Shown here: piece after piece, positions 25,414-34,066 of the stretch
Position numbering within the stretch: the first letter of the stretch is position 1
Layout of the letters: each line of letters begins with the position of its first letter
Source of the DNA: Akkermansia sp.
GTDB lineage: Bacteria; Verrucomicrobiota; Verrucomicrobiia; Verrucomicrobiales; Akkermansiaceae
Assembly (NCBI GenBank): GCA_017435505.1
Contig: JAFSEZ010000042.1
Location: forward strand, 1-64,000
Direction: 5' to 3'
Length of the DNA stretch: 64,000 bases
Translations under genes and position numbers: made by a program
Notes under the pieces: model-generated
Told to the model about the DNA's origin: nothing
Databases searched by the model: none
The model's input: the letters and a program-made list of their open reading frames with translations, nothing else

Positions 25414-26158
25414 ACTATCAGCCCGTAATATTAATTTCTTTTACGGCAATACGCAGGTGCTATTTGATAATAATCTCGATATCCCGTCGAATCAAGTCAC
25501 GGCGGTCATCGGACCAAGCGGTTGCGGTAAATCCACTCATTTACGCATCTACAACCGGATTTTTGAACTTTACCGTAATCAACAAGCCACCGGCGAGGTC
25601 TTGCTGGACGGAAAGAACATTCTAGCAGATTCAGTAGATATTCTGAAGTTGCGCCACCGCATCGGCATGATTTTTCAAAAGCCCACGCCTTTCCCCATGA
25701 GCATATTCGACAACGTAGCTTACCCCCTGCGTTTGCATTATAAGCTCCGCTCCAAAGAAATTGAGGAACGTGTAGAGCAAGCTCTGCAAGCCGCCTCTAT
25801 TTGGGACGAAGTGAAGGATAAACTGCACACAAGTGGTCTGGCTCTTTCCGGGGGACAGCAACAGAGGCTTTGCATTGCCCGCGCCTTAATCGCGGAACCG
25901 GAGGTTCTTCTCATGGATGAACCCACCAGTGCCATTGACCCCATCGCTACTCTTCGCATTGAAGAATTAGTCATGCAACTGAAAGAACGCCTCACCATCG
26001 TCATCGTCACCCACAACATGCAGCAAGCCGCTCGCATCTCCGATACCACGGCTTTCTTTTACAAAGGCCGTATCGTTGAAGTGGGAAACACCGACCAAAT
26101 ATTCACCAATCCCACCAACAAACAGACAGAAGACTACATCACAGGCCGTTTCGGCTAA
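25397..26158 (+). CDS. pstB: Phosphate ABC transporter ATP-binding protein PstB
   Basis: A 253-residue ATPase that drives the PstCA permease. Walker A is GPSGCGKST near residue 39, the Q-loop [20 protein letters not shown] is typical of PstB, the signature is LSGGQQQR, Walker B with the catalytic glutamate is [12 protein letters not shown], and the switch histidine is VTHNMQQAA. After Walker A the sequence reads [11 protein letters not shown] where most PstB proteins have FLRxxNRMNDL, a mild deviation. It overlaps pstA by 17 bp and is followed 20 bp later by phoU. Confidence 0.96.
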   Translation: MKTNIKLSARNINFFYGNTQVLFDNNLDIPSNQVTAVIGPSGCGKSTHLRIYNRIFELYRNQQATGEVLLDGKNILADSVDILKLRHRIGMIFQKPTPFPMSIFDNVAYPLRLHYKLRSKEIEERVEQALQAASIWDEVKDKLHTSGLALSGGQQQRLCIARALIAEPEVLLMDEPTSAIDPIATLRIEELVMQLKERLTIVIVTHNMQQAARISDTTAFFYKGRIVEVGNTDQIFTNPTNKQTEDYITGRFG

Positions 26159-26178
26159 ACACCAACCCTACACAGCAC

Positions 26179-26841
26179 ATGAAAGAACACTTCACCAACG
26201 AACTGCATCGTCTCCTCCTGCAAATTCAAACTCAGGGCACACTTGTCCACCACTCCATTCAGCAAGCGCTCACCGCCTTTCAAACGGCGGATGAGCAACT
26301 CGCACGCCAAATCATCGCACACGATTCCGTCATTGATCGCGAGGAAATTCGCCTGGAGGAAGAGTGCCTCAAAATCCTGGCACTCTACCAACCCGTGGCT
26401 ACTGATTTGCGTGTTGTCATCTCCTGCATCAAAATGAACATCTCTCTGGAACGCATGGCGGATTTCGCCTGTCATATTGCGGAACGAGCCATTCACCGAG
26501 CCGCAGCCAACACCCCACAGTCCTCCGCTTCTTGTGATTTCACCACCATGAGCCAACTCGTGCTCTCTATGTTGCAGGATACCTTGGGGCTTATTGTTTC
26601 TGCGGATATTGCGCTGGCTCATACCGTCATCGCCAAAGACGATACAGTAGATTCCCTGAGGAACCAACATAAAATTGCCGCCCGAAAGGCTTTGGAAGGA
26701 ACTCCGTCTGACGCAAGCTACTTCATCGATTGCCTGGGGCTCGCACGCGATCTGGAACGCATTGCCGACCTCTGCATTGATATTTGCCAGCAAATCCTCT
26801 ATCTGCGCACCGGCCACATCGTTCGCCACCATATCAGCTAA
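26179..26841 (+). CDS. phoU: Phosphate signalling/uptake regulator PhoU
   Basis: A 220-residue cytosolic all-helical protein made of two PhoU repeats. The metal-binding motifs are DREEIRLEEECLKILALY in repeat 1 and DSLRNQHK with the later DCLGLARDLERIADLC in repeat 2. PhoU restrains the Pst transporter and its associated two-component sensor. No PhoR/PhoB pair is encoded nearby. It is the last gene of the pst transcript, which ends at the hairpin at 26870-26901. Confidence 0.93.
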   Translation: MKEHFTNELHRLLLQIQTQGTLVHHSIQQALTAFQTADEQLARQIIAHDSVIDREEIRLEEECLKILALYQPVATDLRVVISCIKMNISLERMADFACHIAERAIHRAAANTPQSSASCDFTTMSQLVLSMLQDTLGLIVSADIALAHTVIAKDDTVDSLRNQHKIAARKALEGTPSDASYFIDCLGLARDLERIADLCIDICQQILYLRTGHIVRHHIS

Positions 26842-26869
26842 CTTATCCGGCAAGACACAATCATGATAA

Positions 26870-26901
26870 GCCTCAGCCCCATACCGGGCTGAGGCCTTTT
26901 T
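26870..26901 (+). terminator. Terminator of pstCAB-phoU
   Basis: A perfect 10-bp stem, GCCTCAGCCC (26870-26879) with GGGCTGAGGC (26886-26895), is followed by CTTTTT. It stands 29 bp after the phoU stop, between the convergent phoU and pstS genes. Confidence 0.85.
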
Positions 26902-27001
26902 GATGCCCGGACAGAAAGAAAAATCCAGGGGACAAATTACCCCCGACAAAGCATCAATCGCTCTGCCGGGGTCGGTGTTATGATACGTAGTGTATGGAGA
27001 A

Positions 27002-27988
27002 TCAAAGATTGGTTTTCACCAAGTTCACAACGTCTTTCGGCAGGGGCACATAATTGAGCTTTGAAGCATCTGCCGAGCCCTTGGTGTAGCACCAGAGGAA
27101 ATAATCTCGCAGGGCTGCTTTCTTATCAGCGGGTGCATCCTTGCGGGTGAGAACATAGGTCACGCCTGTGATGGGCCAGCTCCCGGCACCGGGCACATTG
27201 GTCAGTTCCATGTAAAAACCGGGGGCATTCTTCCAATCAGCAGCTGCTGCGGCAGCAGTAAAGCTGGTTTGACTTGGTGCCACAAATTGGCCATCAGCAT
27301 TTTCGAGCTGTGCGCAGGCCAATTTCGACTCTACCGCATAGGTGTATTCGGTGTAGCCAATAGCTCCGCGAATTTTGGACACATTGTTGCACACACCGGG
27401 ATTTTTCTGGCCTCCGATACCCACAGGCCACTTCACAGAAGATCCCTGCCCTACTGTTTTCTTCCAATCAGCAGAAATCTTGGAAAGATAGTTGGTGAAG
27501 ATGAAAGACGTACCACTGGAGTCCGAGCGGCGCACAACTGTAATTTTGAGTTTCGGGAGCTTCAACTTCGGGTTGAGTGCCTTAATCGCCGGGTCTCCCC
27601 AGTTGGTAATCTTACCAAGATAGATACGAGAAAGCACATCTTTGCTGAGTTTCAGCTGGCCATCCTTCACACCGGGAAGATTGACGATGACGACCACGCC
27701 ACCGGTGAGCATGGGCACCTGCACCAATCCACCTTCATTCTGTTGTTGCAGCGTGAGCGGATTATCTGACCCGGCAAAATCCACAGTACCGGACTTAATC
27801 TGGTTGATCCCGGCACCGGAGCCCACACTTTGATAAGTCACCGTTGTTCCGGGGTTTTCTTTTGAATAAGTGTACGTCCACTTCTGGTAAACAGGAGCAG
27901 GGAACGATGCACCGGCACCCAAAAGAGTCGTTTCCGCCTGCGCAACTGCACTCAGGCATACCATCGATATCAATATATTCTTAAACAT
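27002..27988 (-). CDS. pstS: Periplasmic phosphate-binding protein PstS
   Basis: A 328-residue exported protein. The signal peptide is about 1-18 (NILISMVCLSAVAQA). The phosphate-binding residues appear in LLGAGASFPAPVYQKW at the mature N-terminus, YQSVGSGAGI, DFAGSDNPLT and the central RRSDSSGTSFIFTNYL. It supplies phosphate to PstCA. It is transcribed toward phoU and lies 35 bp behind the porin gene, so porin and binding protein probably share one phosphate-controlled transcript that is separate from the permease operon. Confidence 0.95.
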   Translation of the reverse strand: MFKNILISMVCLSAVAQAETTLLGAGASFPAPVYQKWTYTYSKENPGTTVTYQSVGSGAGINQIKSGTVDFAGSDNPLTLQQQNEGGLVQVPMLTGGVVVIVNLPGVKDGQLKLSKDVLSRIYLGKITNWGDPAIKALNPKLKLPKLKITVVRRSDSSGTSFIFTNYLSKISADWKKTVGQGSSVKWPVGIGGQKNPGVCNNVSKIRGAIGYTEYTYAVESKLACAQLENADGQFVAPSQTSFTAAAAAADWKNAPGFYMELTNVPGAGSWPITGVTYVLTRKDAPADKKAALRDYFLWCYTKGSADASKLNYVPLPKDVVNLVKTNL

Positions 27989-28023
27989 AGTCGTATTTTC
28001 TCAATGAGGTTGGTTATGGGTGA

Positions 28024-29256
28024 TTAGAAATCGAAACGAACGGCAGAAGAAAACTGCCAACCGGTAAAGCCCTTGTTGCCCTTAGCATCAGAGCCCTCGG
28101 AGTTGAGATACTCCGCGCCTACCATCACCTTAAGCATGTGCGGGTTGGAAGGGCATACATAGTAGTTGCAGCCCATATAGAGACCTTGCAACAAGTCACT
28201 CGTGCCTGAGTAGGCAGAGTTGGTGGAGTAATAGCGGCTATCAACCTTTACGGCATTGCTGCCGGCGGCCAACTGATAGCGCAACACCCCCTCCCAATGC
28301 GGAGAAAAGCGGTAGCTGGGCATCAGCACAAGGCCAAATACATTTTCCGCACCTTCAGAGGCATCATACACATTGAACCCGGCCAAGGTTTCAGCGAGCA
28401 TGTTGAATTTGCCCTTCTTGCCTTCCCAGCTGATAGCCACAACATCCTGTGCTCCCGGACCGGCATATTCCGAACCGCTGTGGGATTCTCCATCCTTGTG
28501 GAAGCTGTGCATGTAGTCCAGCCGCACGCGACCCGTTTTCCCGGTGGCGCGGGAGAGACTCATGCCCAAAGTCATGTTATCATCGCTATTAAACGAGGGC
28601 TCCAACCAAGTATTGTCGCGTTGCCCATTCAGCCAGAGGCCGGTATTCCATCCCCACTCGGATTTTTGATCAGCATTACTCACAGAAATACCATACAGCT
28701 TCTCGGCTTTCAGCTGATTCACCAACATGGAACGCTCCAGCGTGATAAGCTTGGCGCTTGAGGTGCGGTACTCTGCCATGTATGCAGGCTTGTGCTTACC
28801 GATGCAAAGTGTCACCGGGTCAATCTTGGTGGAGAGTGTCAATTCATCCAGCGTACCTTCTGTGCGGGAGCGGTTCCAACCGGCATCGGAATACTTGTTT
28901 CGGGCATCCAATCCGCCGATATTCCATATTCCTTTCAAGGTAAATTGATTGAACAATTTAGCTTGCGCCCCCAAGCGGAAACGCCGCCATTCATTATTGT
29001 CGTGTCGATTGCCTTTCACGCGGTCATTGCCACCGGCAGGGTCAAGATAGCCCCACTGATACTGCCCACGCAACTTCAGAGTAAACTCTTGGATGTACGG
29101 ATTCTCCGCATGATCTCTCTTGGCATCAAACAGCTTGAAGCTGTCCTTTGCCCAGGCTCCCAGGTTGAATGTAGCCTGAGAGTTTTCGGCTGTTGCATGG
29201 GAGAGAGAGGTGGCACCTGCGGCAAGAGCCAACGAGATAATGATGTTTTTTTTCAT
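28024..29256 (-). CDS. Phosphate-selective porin, OprO/OprP family
   Basis: A 410-residue outer-membrane protein. The signal peptide is about 1-22 (IIISLALAAGATSLSHA). The mature chain alternates aromatic/polar strands throughout (FTLKLRGQYQWGYLDP, RRFRLGAQAKLFNQFTLKG, WEGVLRYQLAAGSNAVKVD) and ends with a C-terminal phenylalanine (SSAVRFDF), needed for barrel assembly. The RFRLGAQAKL segment and the length fit the porin O/P family. Its position directly before pstS supports phosphate as the solute. The 5' leader contains a stem-loop at 29278-29309. Confidence 0.85.
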   Translation of the reverse strand: MKKNIIISLALAAGATSLSHATAENSQATFNLGAWAKDSFKLFDAKRDHAENPYIQEFTLKLRGQYQWGYLDPAGGNDRVKGNRHDNNEWRRFRLGAQAKLFNQFTLKGIWNIGGLDARNKYSDAGWNRSRTEGTLDELTLSTKIDPVTLCIGKHKPAYMAEYRTSSAKLITLERSMLVNQLKAEKLYGISVSNADQKSEWGWNTGLWLNGQRDNTWLEPSFNSDDNMTLGMSLSRATGKTGRVRLDYMHSFHKDGESHSGSEYAGPGAQDVVAISWEGKKGKFNMLAETLAGFNVYDASEGAENVFGLVLMPSYRFSPHWEGVLRYQLAAGSNAVKVDSRYYSTNSAYSGTSDLLQGLYMGCNYYVCPSNPHMLKVMVGAEYLNSEGSDAKGNKGFTGWQFSSAVRFDF

Positions 29257-29277
29257 TGTATTCTTTTGTTTGTTGTT

Positions 29278-29309
29278 GTCCGGAAAGTCGTTCGATTTCC
29301 CCTCCGGAC
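29278..29309 (-). promoter_or_regulatory. Stem-loop in the porin mRNA leader
   Basis: GTCCGGA (29278-29284) and TCCGGAC (29303-29309) form a 7-bp inverted repeat, and inner GGAAA/TTTCC can extend or compete with it. It ends 22 bases before the porin ATG and could affect mRNA stability or translation. Confidence 0.4.
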
Positions 29310-29495
29310 ACCTTCAGTAAACACCATCTCTGCACAAATTACAAGAATCTCACGGTGAACGTATTGCCACACACACAATGGCATTTTCGCCACACAAAAT
29401 GTGTTGCAACAATACACTCTACATGGATAAATATATTACTTTAACCCCAGCAATTATGAAAATACTAACTTTGTACAATCTTTTCACATAGAGAT

Positions 29496-29524
29496 TTGAC
29501 AAAGCGGCGGGGCGGCGCTATGCT
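29496..29524 (+). promoter_or_regulatory. Promoter implying a leaderless mRNA at 29531
   Basis: A perfect TTGACA (29496-29501), 17 bp, and TATGCT (29519-29524). The ATG at 29531 follows after six bases, at the expected start point. Confidence 0.7.
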
Positions 29525-29530
29525 GGGGGC

Positions 29531-29971
29531 ATGTACGAGGAGAAAGCCCTAGCCTATTTTCACCGAGGATTCAACTGCGCGCAGTCCGTGTTTGCCCCCT
29601 TTGCGGAGCCGCTGGGGTTGAGCGAGGAGCAAGCGCTGCGCTTGGCCGCCGGATTCGGCGCGGGGATTGGGCGCATGCGGCTCACCTGCGGGGCTTTTTC
29701 GGGGCTCACGCTGGTGGCGGGGCATTGCCGGGGCAACCTCAGCGGCCATCCGGAGGAAAAGGAGCGCATCTTTGCCCTCGTGCGGCAGCAGGCAGAGCTT
29801 TTTACCCAAGAATTCGGCACCTTGAGCTGCCGGGAATTGCTGCATTTGGATGAGCACACCACAGAGGGAGCACGCCCCAGCGAGCGCACACAGGCCTACT
29901 ACGATGCCCGCCCCTGCGAACGCTGCGTCGCTTTCTGCGCCCGCGCAGCAGCTGCCTTGTTGCATGCCTAA
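29531..29971 (+). CDS. C_GCAxxG_C_C family protein
   Basis: A 146-residue cytosolic protein. It shows the family pattern of a cysteine in FNCAQSVF, then the glycine-rich [17 protein letters not shown] (the C-GCAxxG core), a further cysteine in GHCRGN and another pair near the C-terminus ([10 protein letters not shown]). The family is thought to be redox- or metal-linked and is found beside oxidoreductases, but its function is not established. The start is set by a strong promoter whose -10 box ends six bases before the ATG. The next gene is glutamate decarboxylase, 56 bp downstream. Confidence 0.8.
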   Translation: MYEEKALAYFHRGFNCAQSVFAPFAEPLGLSEEQALRLAAGFGAGIGRMRLTCGAFSGLTLVAGHCRGNLSGHPEEKERIFALVRQQAELFTQEFGTLSCRELLHLDEHTTEGARPSERTQAYYDARPCERCVAFCARAAAALLHA

Positions 29972-30027
29972 TTTTTCTTCCTGTTTTTGGGCACACGGGG
30001 AAAGGTGCGGCATCTCACCCCGTAGCC

Positions 30028-31413
30028 ATGAAAAAGGAAAAAGACAACGATTGCACAAGCATTTTCGGGGCCGCAGATGTGGCCACTCCCCTGCCCGACA
30101 AGCAGATTCCGGCCAACTCCATGCGGCCGGAAGATGCCTACCAACTCATCAGCGAGGAATTGTTGCTGGATGGCAACGCCCGCCAAAATCTGGCAACATT
30201 CTGCCAGACGTGGGGCGACCGCCAAATCCACAAGCTCATGGATTTGAGCCTGAGCAAGAACATGATTGATAAGGATGAGTACCCGCAATGCGCAGAGATT
30301 GAGCAGCGCTGCGTGCGCATGATTGCCAATTTGTGGCACGCACCGGCAGATGCCACCCCCATCGGTTGCTCCACCATCGGCTCCAGCGAGGCGTGCATGC
30401 TGGGCGGCATGGCAGCGCTGTGGCGCTGGCGTGCCCGCCGCAGAAAAGAAGGCAAACCCACCGACAAACCGAACTTGGTGTGCGGTCCGGTGCAGATTTG
30501 CTGGCACAAGTTCTGCCGCTACTGGGATGTGGAAATGCGAGAAGCTACCATGAACCCCGGCCAATACTGCCTCACCGATAAACAAATTGCGGACTTGGTG
30601 GATGAAAACACCATTTGCGTAGTGACCACCTTTGGCGTGACCTACACCGGGCAGTATGAGTTCCCGGAATCCATCTGCAAAGCATTGGACAAGCTGGCCG
30701 CCAAGGGCGGGCCGGATGTGGATGTGCATGTGGATGGCGCCAGCGGTGCATTCCTCGCCCCCTTCACCGCGCCGGATATCCCCTTCGATTTCCGCCTGCC
30801 GCGCGTCAAATCCATCAGCTCCAGTGGCCACAAATATGGTCTGGCCCCGCTGGGCTGTGGCTGGGTGGTGTGGCGAGATACGGCAGAAATGCCCAAAGAG
30901 CTGACCTTTGCCGTCAATTATCTGGGCGGCAGCGTGCCCACCATCGCCATCAACTTCTCCCGCCCCGCCGGGCAGATTATCGCCCAGTACTACAATTTTG
31001 TGCGCTTGGGCTATGAGGGCTACCGCCGCATTCACCAAGCAGCGTACGATGTGGCAGCCTATCTGGCCAAGGAAGTGTCAAAGCTGGGCGAGTTCGAGTT
31101 CATCTGCCAAGGCAATCCCAAGAAAGATATCCCCGCCATTTGCTTCCGCATGAAAGAGGGGTTCAAGCCGGGCTACAACCTGTATGAGCTCTCGGATCGC
31201 CTGCGCATGCGCGGCTGGCTGGTACCGGCTTTCAGTCTGCCGGCCAATTTGGAGGACGTGGTGGTGATGCGCGTGATGGTACGCCAAGGATTCACCATGG
31301 ATATGGCCGCCCTGCTTCTGGCAGACATGAAGCGCAGTATTGATTTTCTCTCGCGGCACGCACCGGCACAGCACCTCGATGAATCTGAGGCCATGGCCTT
31401 CAAGCATACATGA
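30028..31413 (+). CDS. gadB: Glutamate decarboxylase
   Basis: A 461-residue cytosolic PLP enzyme that converts glutamate to GABA and CO2, consuming a proton. Landmarks are [20 protein letters not shown] (PLP phosphate region), the aspartate in [16 protein letters not shown] that holds the PLP ring, and the PLP-lysine segment [13 protein letters not shown] near residue 268. Length and motifs match bacterial GadA/B. The C-terminal histidine near the end (FKHT) resembles the pH-gating tail of E. coli GadB. No glutamate/GABA antiporter gene is adjacent. Acid tolerance is a likely role in a gut organism, but this is inference. Confidence 0.95.
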   Translation: MKKEKDNDCTSIFGAADVATPLPDKQIPANSMRPEDAYQLISEELLLDGNARQNLATFCQTWGDRQIHKLMDLSLSKNMIDKDEYPQCAEIEQRCVRMIANLWHAPADATPIGCSTIGSSEACMLGGMAALWRWRARRRKEGKPTDKPNLVCGPVQICWHKFCRYWDVEMREATMNPGQYCLTDKQIADLVDENTICVVTTFGVTYTGQYEFPESICKALDKLAAKGGPDVDVHVDGASGAFLAPFTAPDIPFDFRLPRVKSISSSGHKYGLAPLGCGWVVWRDTAEMPKELTFAVNYLGGSVPTIAINFSRPAGQIIAQYYNFVRLGYEGYRRIHQAAYDVAAYLAKEVSKLGEFEFICQGNPKKDIPAICFRMKEGFKPGYNLYELSDRLRMRGWLVPAFSLPANLEDVVVMRVMVRQGFTMDMAALLLADMKRSIDFLSRHAPAQHLDESEAMAFKHT

Positions 31414-31444
31414 TGCCACGCGGCCCGTGGTACCGCAGAGCAGA

Positions 31445-31483
31445 GAAAAAGCTGCCCGGGGAGCCGGTCTTCCCCCGGGCAGC
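31445..31483 (-). terminator. Terminator of the AP2-like gene
   Basis: GCTGCCCGGGG (31451-31461) pairs with CCCCGGGCAGC (31473-31483). On the minus strand it is followed by TTTTTC, so it ends transcripts from the 31823 gene. It may also slow gadB transcription arriving from the other side. Confidence 0.75.
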
Positions 31484-31532
31484 ACGTTCCAAATCCCCTT
31501 CGGATGCGTGAAAACAGAGGCACCCCAAAGCC

Positions 31533-31823
31533 CTATGCCACACGCCCCTTGCGAGGGCGCAGTCCCTGCGGATAGTTGGTGGCCAACACCTCTTGCCGGA
31601 ACGGTGCAAAGGCCAGCTCCGGATTGTCGCGGTGGTGGCGCAGACTTTCCAGCACGCGGTTGCGCATTTCAACCGCAGCATCGAGGGAAGCTTCCTCGCT
31701 GCCGTACTGCTTGTCGGAGAAGTAGCGGGTGAAATGCACCTGGTTGCGGCACAGGGTGACTCTCCACCCCTGAAAAGAGGTGAACTCGTAGGTGAAACGG
31801 GTGATATTGCGTATGGATTTCAT
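31533..31823 (-). CDS. Small AP2/ERF-domain-like protein
   Basis: A 96-residue protein. The core reads GWRVTLCRNQVHFTRYFSD, then KQYGSEEASLDAAVEMRNR. Three short strands, the 'FS..KYG' turn and an amphipathic helix match the bacterial AP2/ERF-like DNA-binding module. It has no other domain, so it is either a small regulator or a fragment of a larger DNA-binding family. The ATG at 31823 is preferred to that at 31835, which overlaps a -10-like TAGAAT (31839-31834). It is divergent from a second small protein, with about 110 bp between them. Confidence 0.55.
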   Translation of the reverse strand: MKSIRNITRFTYEFTSFQGWRVTLCRNQVHFTRYFSDKQYGSEEASLDAAVEMRNRVLESLRHHRDNPELAFAPFRQEVLATNYPQGLRPRKGRVA

Positions 31824-31931
31824 AACTGCCGCCATTCTAGCGATAAAAATTCCGCTGCGCTACAAAAGATAGGTGAGTGACAACTAACTTTGCTTTCATG
31901 CCACCCTCATTCGCGCTAAAGTATGGCCGCT

Positions 31932-32162
31932 ATGAAGCTTAAACCCATCACATTCCGCTGCACAAACCGCCAATTGGAACGCCTGCACCTCGCCATGCAC
32001 AACGATAACTCCGGGGTAAACCGCACCGCTTATATCTCCGACGCCCTGCAATCATTCCTCGACTTTGTGGAAAGCAAAGAAGGAGCCGGCATGAATCTCT
32101 TTGAACTCGTCAACAAAATTGATGCTGTAGGTTCGCGCGTCCCCTTTGGCGAGCAAGCCTGA
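31932..32162 (+). CDS. Small ribbon-helix-helix-like protein
   Basis: A 76-residue protein. The N-terminus KPITFRCTNRQLERLHLAM has a short strand followed by a helix, then VNRTAYISDALQSFLDFVES as a second helix, the usual order of an RHH (CopG/MetJ-type) DNA-binding fold. The tail beyond residue 50 is not recognised. I use the ATG at 31932 instead of 31923: a -10-like TAAAGT (31917-31922) touches the first ATG and leaves nine bases before the second. It faces away from the AP2-like gene across a shared upstream region, so mutual or self-regulation is possible. Confidence 0.55.
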   Translation: MKLKPITFRCTNRQLERLHLAMHNDNSGVNRTAYISDALQSFLDFVESKEGAGMNLFELVNKIDAVGSRVPFGEQA

Positions 32163-32245
32163 TTCTGCATGACAAAACTTCCCCGAAAGCCGACACTTTT
32201 TTTACTTTTCTAAACCTCCGACCTGCGGTATATAGGAGACCTGAC

Positions 32246-32281
32246 CTTGCTGTAACATTTCTACGTGATACGCAGCAAGGC
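32246..32281 (+). promoter_or_regulatory. Stem-loop in the glucan phosphorylase leader
   Basis: CCTTGCTG (32246-32253) and CAGCAAGG (32274-32281) are perfect inverted 8-mers with a 20-base loop. A TATATA box at 32230-32235 would start the transcript just before it, leaving a leader of about 72 nt ahead of the ATG at 32314, unusually long for this window. Confidence 0.45.
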
Positions 32282-32313
32282 AGCACGACATCAACCTACG
32301 ATCTACATAAAAG

Positions 32314-33987
32314 ATGAGTACCTCCTTCCTGCCTGCGCAGTATGCGCATCCCTACGAAATTGACCCGAAATACGGCAAAGCCGTGGCTTATTTCTGCATG
32401 GAATACGCCATTGACAACGTGTTCAAGATTTACTCCGGTGGTCTGGGCTACTTGGCCGGTTCCCACATGCGTTCTGCCGGCGCACTGCGCCAGAACTTGG
32501 TGGGCGTGGGCATCCTCTGGTCCTATGGCTACTACAACCAGATTCGCGCCGAAGACGGTTCCATGGCGGTGCAATACCGCCGCAAAGATTACTCTTTCCT
32601 GGAAGACCACAACATCAAGTTCCTCATCCGCATTTGCGGGGCTCCCGTGTGGGTGAAAGCACTCTATCTGCGCCCGGAAACCTTTGGCACAGCCCCCATG
32701 TTCTTCCTCACCACCGATTTGCCGGAGAATGATGAGGTGAGCCGTTCCATCACCCAGCGTCTGTACGATTCCAACCCCATGACCCGCATCTCCCAGTACA
32801 TCGTGCTGGGTCAGGGCGGTGCCCGCCTCTTCGAGGAATTGGGCGTAGAGCCGGAAATCTACCACATGAATGAGGCACACGCCATTGGCGCGGCCTTTAA
32901 CATGCTGGCTCGCAATGGCGGCAACGTGGAAGAAGTACGCAAGCGCTTCGTCTTCACCACCCACACCCCGGAAGAAGCCGGCAACGAGAAGATGGATATC
33001 AACCTCATGGCCAACTTCTCCTTCTTCGATGGCCTCTCCCTGGAGCAAGTGCGCAGCATGCTCAAGCTTGATCCCAACGAACAGACTTTCAACTACACCT
33101 TGGCAGCCCTGCGCCTTTCCCACATGGCCAACGGTGTATCTGCCCTGCACGGCGAAGTCTCCCGCCAGATGTGGGAACATTACAGCGATATCTGCCCCAT
33201 CACCCATGTGACCAACGCCCAGAACCGCGAGTACTGGCAGGACCCGGAGTTGGCAGAAGCCTTTGCCACGGGTGACAAGGCCGCATTCCGCAACCGCAAG
33301 CGCGCCCTGAAGAAAGAGCTCTTCCGCATCGTAGGCGAGCAGACCGGCCACCTCTTCGACCCGGATTGCCTTACCATCGTGTGGGCTCGCCGCTTTGCAG
33401 CCTACAAGCGCCCCGCTCTCATCACAGAGAACCCGGTCATGTTTGAGCGCATGTTGCAGCGCACCAATCGCCCGGTGCAGATGATTTGGGCAGGCAAGCC
33501 CTACCCCACCGATTTCACAGCAGTAGATATCTTCAACAAGCTCAACAAGCTCAGCGAAAAATACCCCCGCTGCGCCGTACTCACCGGCTACGAGCTCGCC
33601 CTGAGCCGAGCCCTTAAAAACGGCTCCGATATCTGGCTGAACAACCCCGTCGTCACCCGCGAGGCTTCCGGCACCTCCGGCATGTCTGCCACCATGAATG
33701 GCTCCATCACCGTCTCCACCAACGATGGCTGGGTGCGCGAGTTCGCCCAAGACGGTCAGAACTGCTTCCTCATCCCCGAGGCCAAGCAGGGGCTCACCCC
33801 TGAAGCACGCGACCGCTCCGACCGCGATAACTTCTACAATGTGCTTGAATCCAAGGTGCTACCCCTCTACTACGGGAATAACAACGCTTGGACAGACTTT
33901 GTCTTCCGCGCCATGAGTGATATTTGCCCCGCGTTCGACTCCGACCGCATGGCAGATGAGTACTACACCAAGATGTACAACTGCTGA
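32314..33987 (+). CDS. glgP: Alpha-glucan (glycogen/starch) phosphorylase, short GT35 family
   Basis: A 557-residue cytosolic protein of the short alpha-glucan phosphorylase type. Family motifs include YFCMEYAIDNVFKIYSGGLG at the N-terminus, EIYHMNEAHAIGAAF, FTTHTPEEAGNEKMD, VWARRFAAYKRPAL and the C-terminal EASGTSGMSATMNG. In classical GT35 enzymes the last motif carries the lysine that binds pyridoxal phosphate (GTSGMK or GTGNMK); here that position is serine. The protein may be inactive as a phosphorylase, belong to a subgroup with another arrangement, or act as a different glucosyltransferase. It stands alone with its own leader hairpin and a strong terminator, and no other glycogen genes are adjacent. 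Confidence 0.85.
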   Translation: MSTSFLPAQYAHPYEIDPKYGKAVAYFCMEYAIDNVFKIYSGGLGYLAGSHMRSAGALRQNLVGVGILWSYGYYNQIRAEDGSMAVQYRRKDYSFLEDHNIKFLIRICGAPVWVKALYLRPETFGTAPMFFLTTDLPENDEVSRSITQRLYDSNPMTRISQYIVLGQGGARLFEELGVEPEIYHMNEAHAIGAAFNMLARNGGNVEEVRKRFVFTTHTPEEAGNEKMDINLMANFSFFDGLSLEQVRSMLKLDPNEQTFNYTLAALRLSHMANGVSALHGEVSRQMWEHYSDICPITHVTNAQNREYWQDPELAEAFATGDKAAFRNRKRALKKELFRIVGEQTGHLFDPDCLTIVWARRFAAYKRPALITENPVMFERMLQRTNRPVQMIWAGKPYPTDFTAVDIFNKLNKLSEKYPRCAVLTGYELALSRALKNGSDIWLNNPVVTREASGTSGMSATMNGSITVSTNDGWVREFAQDGQNCFLIPEAKQGLTPEARDRSDRDNFYNVLESKVLPLYYGNNNAWTDFVFRAMSDICPAFDSDRMADEYYTKMYNC

Positions 33988-34009
33988 TAGCGCCGCCTAT
34001 CATCCTTGC

Positions 34010-34048
34010 AAAAAAGCCCCGCAGTATATTCTACTGCGGGGCTTTTTT
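34010..34048. terminator. Bidirectional terminator between glgP and the GNAT gene
   Basis: An 11-bp perfect stem GCCCCGCAGTA/TACTGCGGGGC (34016-34026 and 34032-34042) is flanked by six A on the left and six T on the right, so it works in both directions for the two convergent genes. Confidence 0.9.
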
Positions 34049-34066
34049 GCTATCCGGTCTGCGCGA

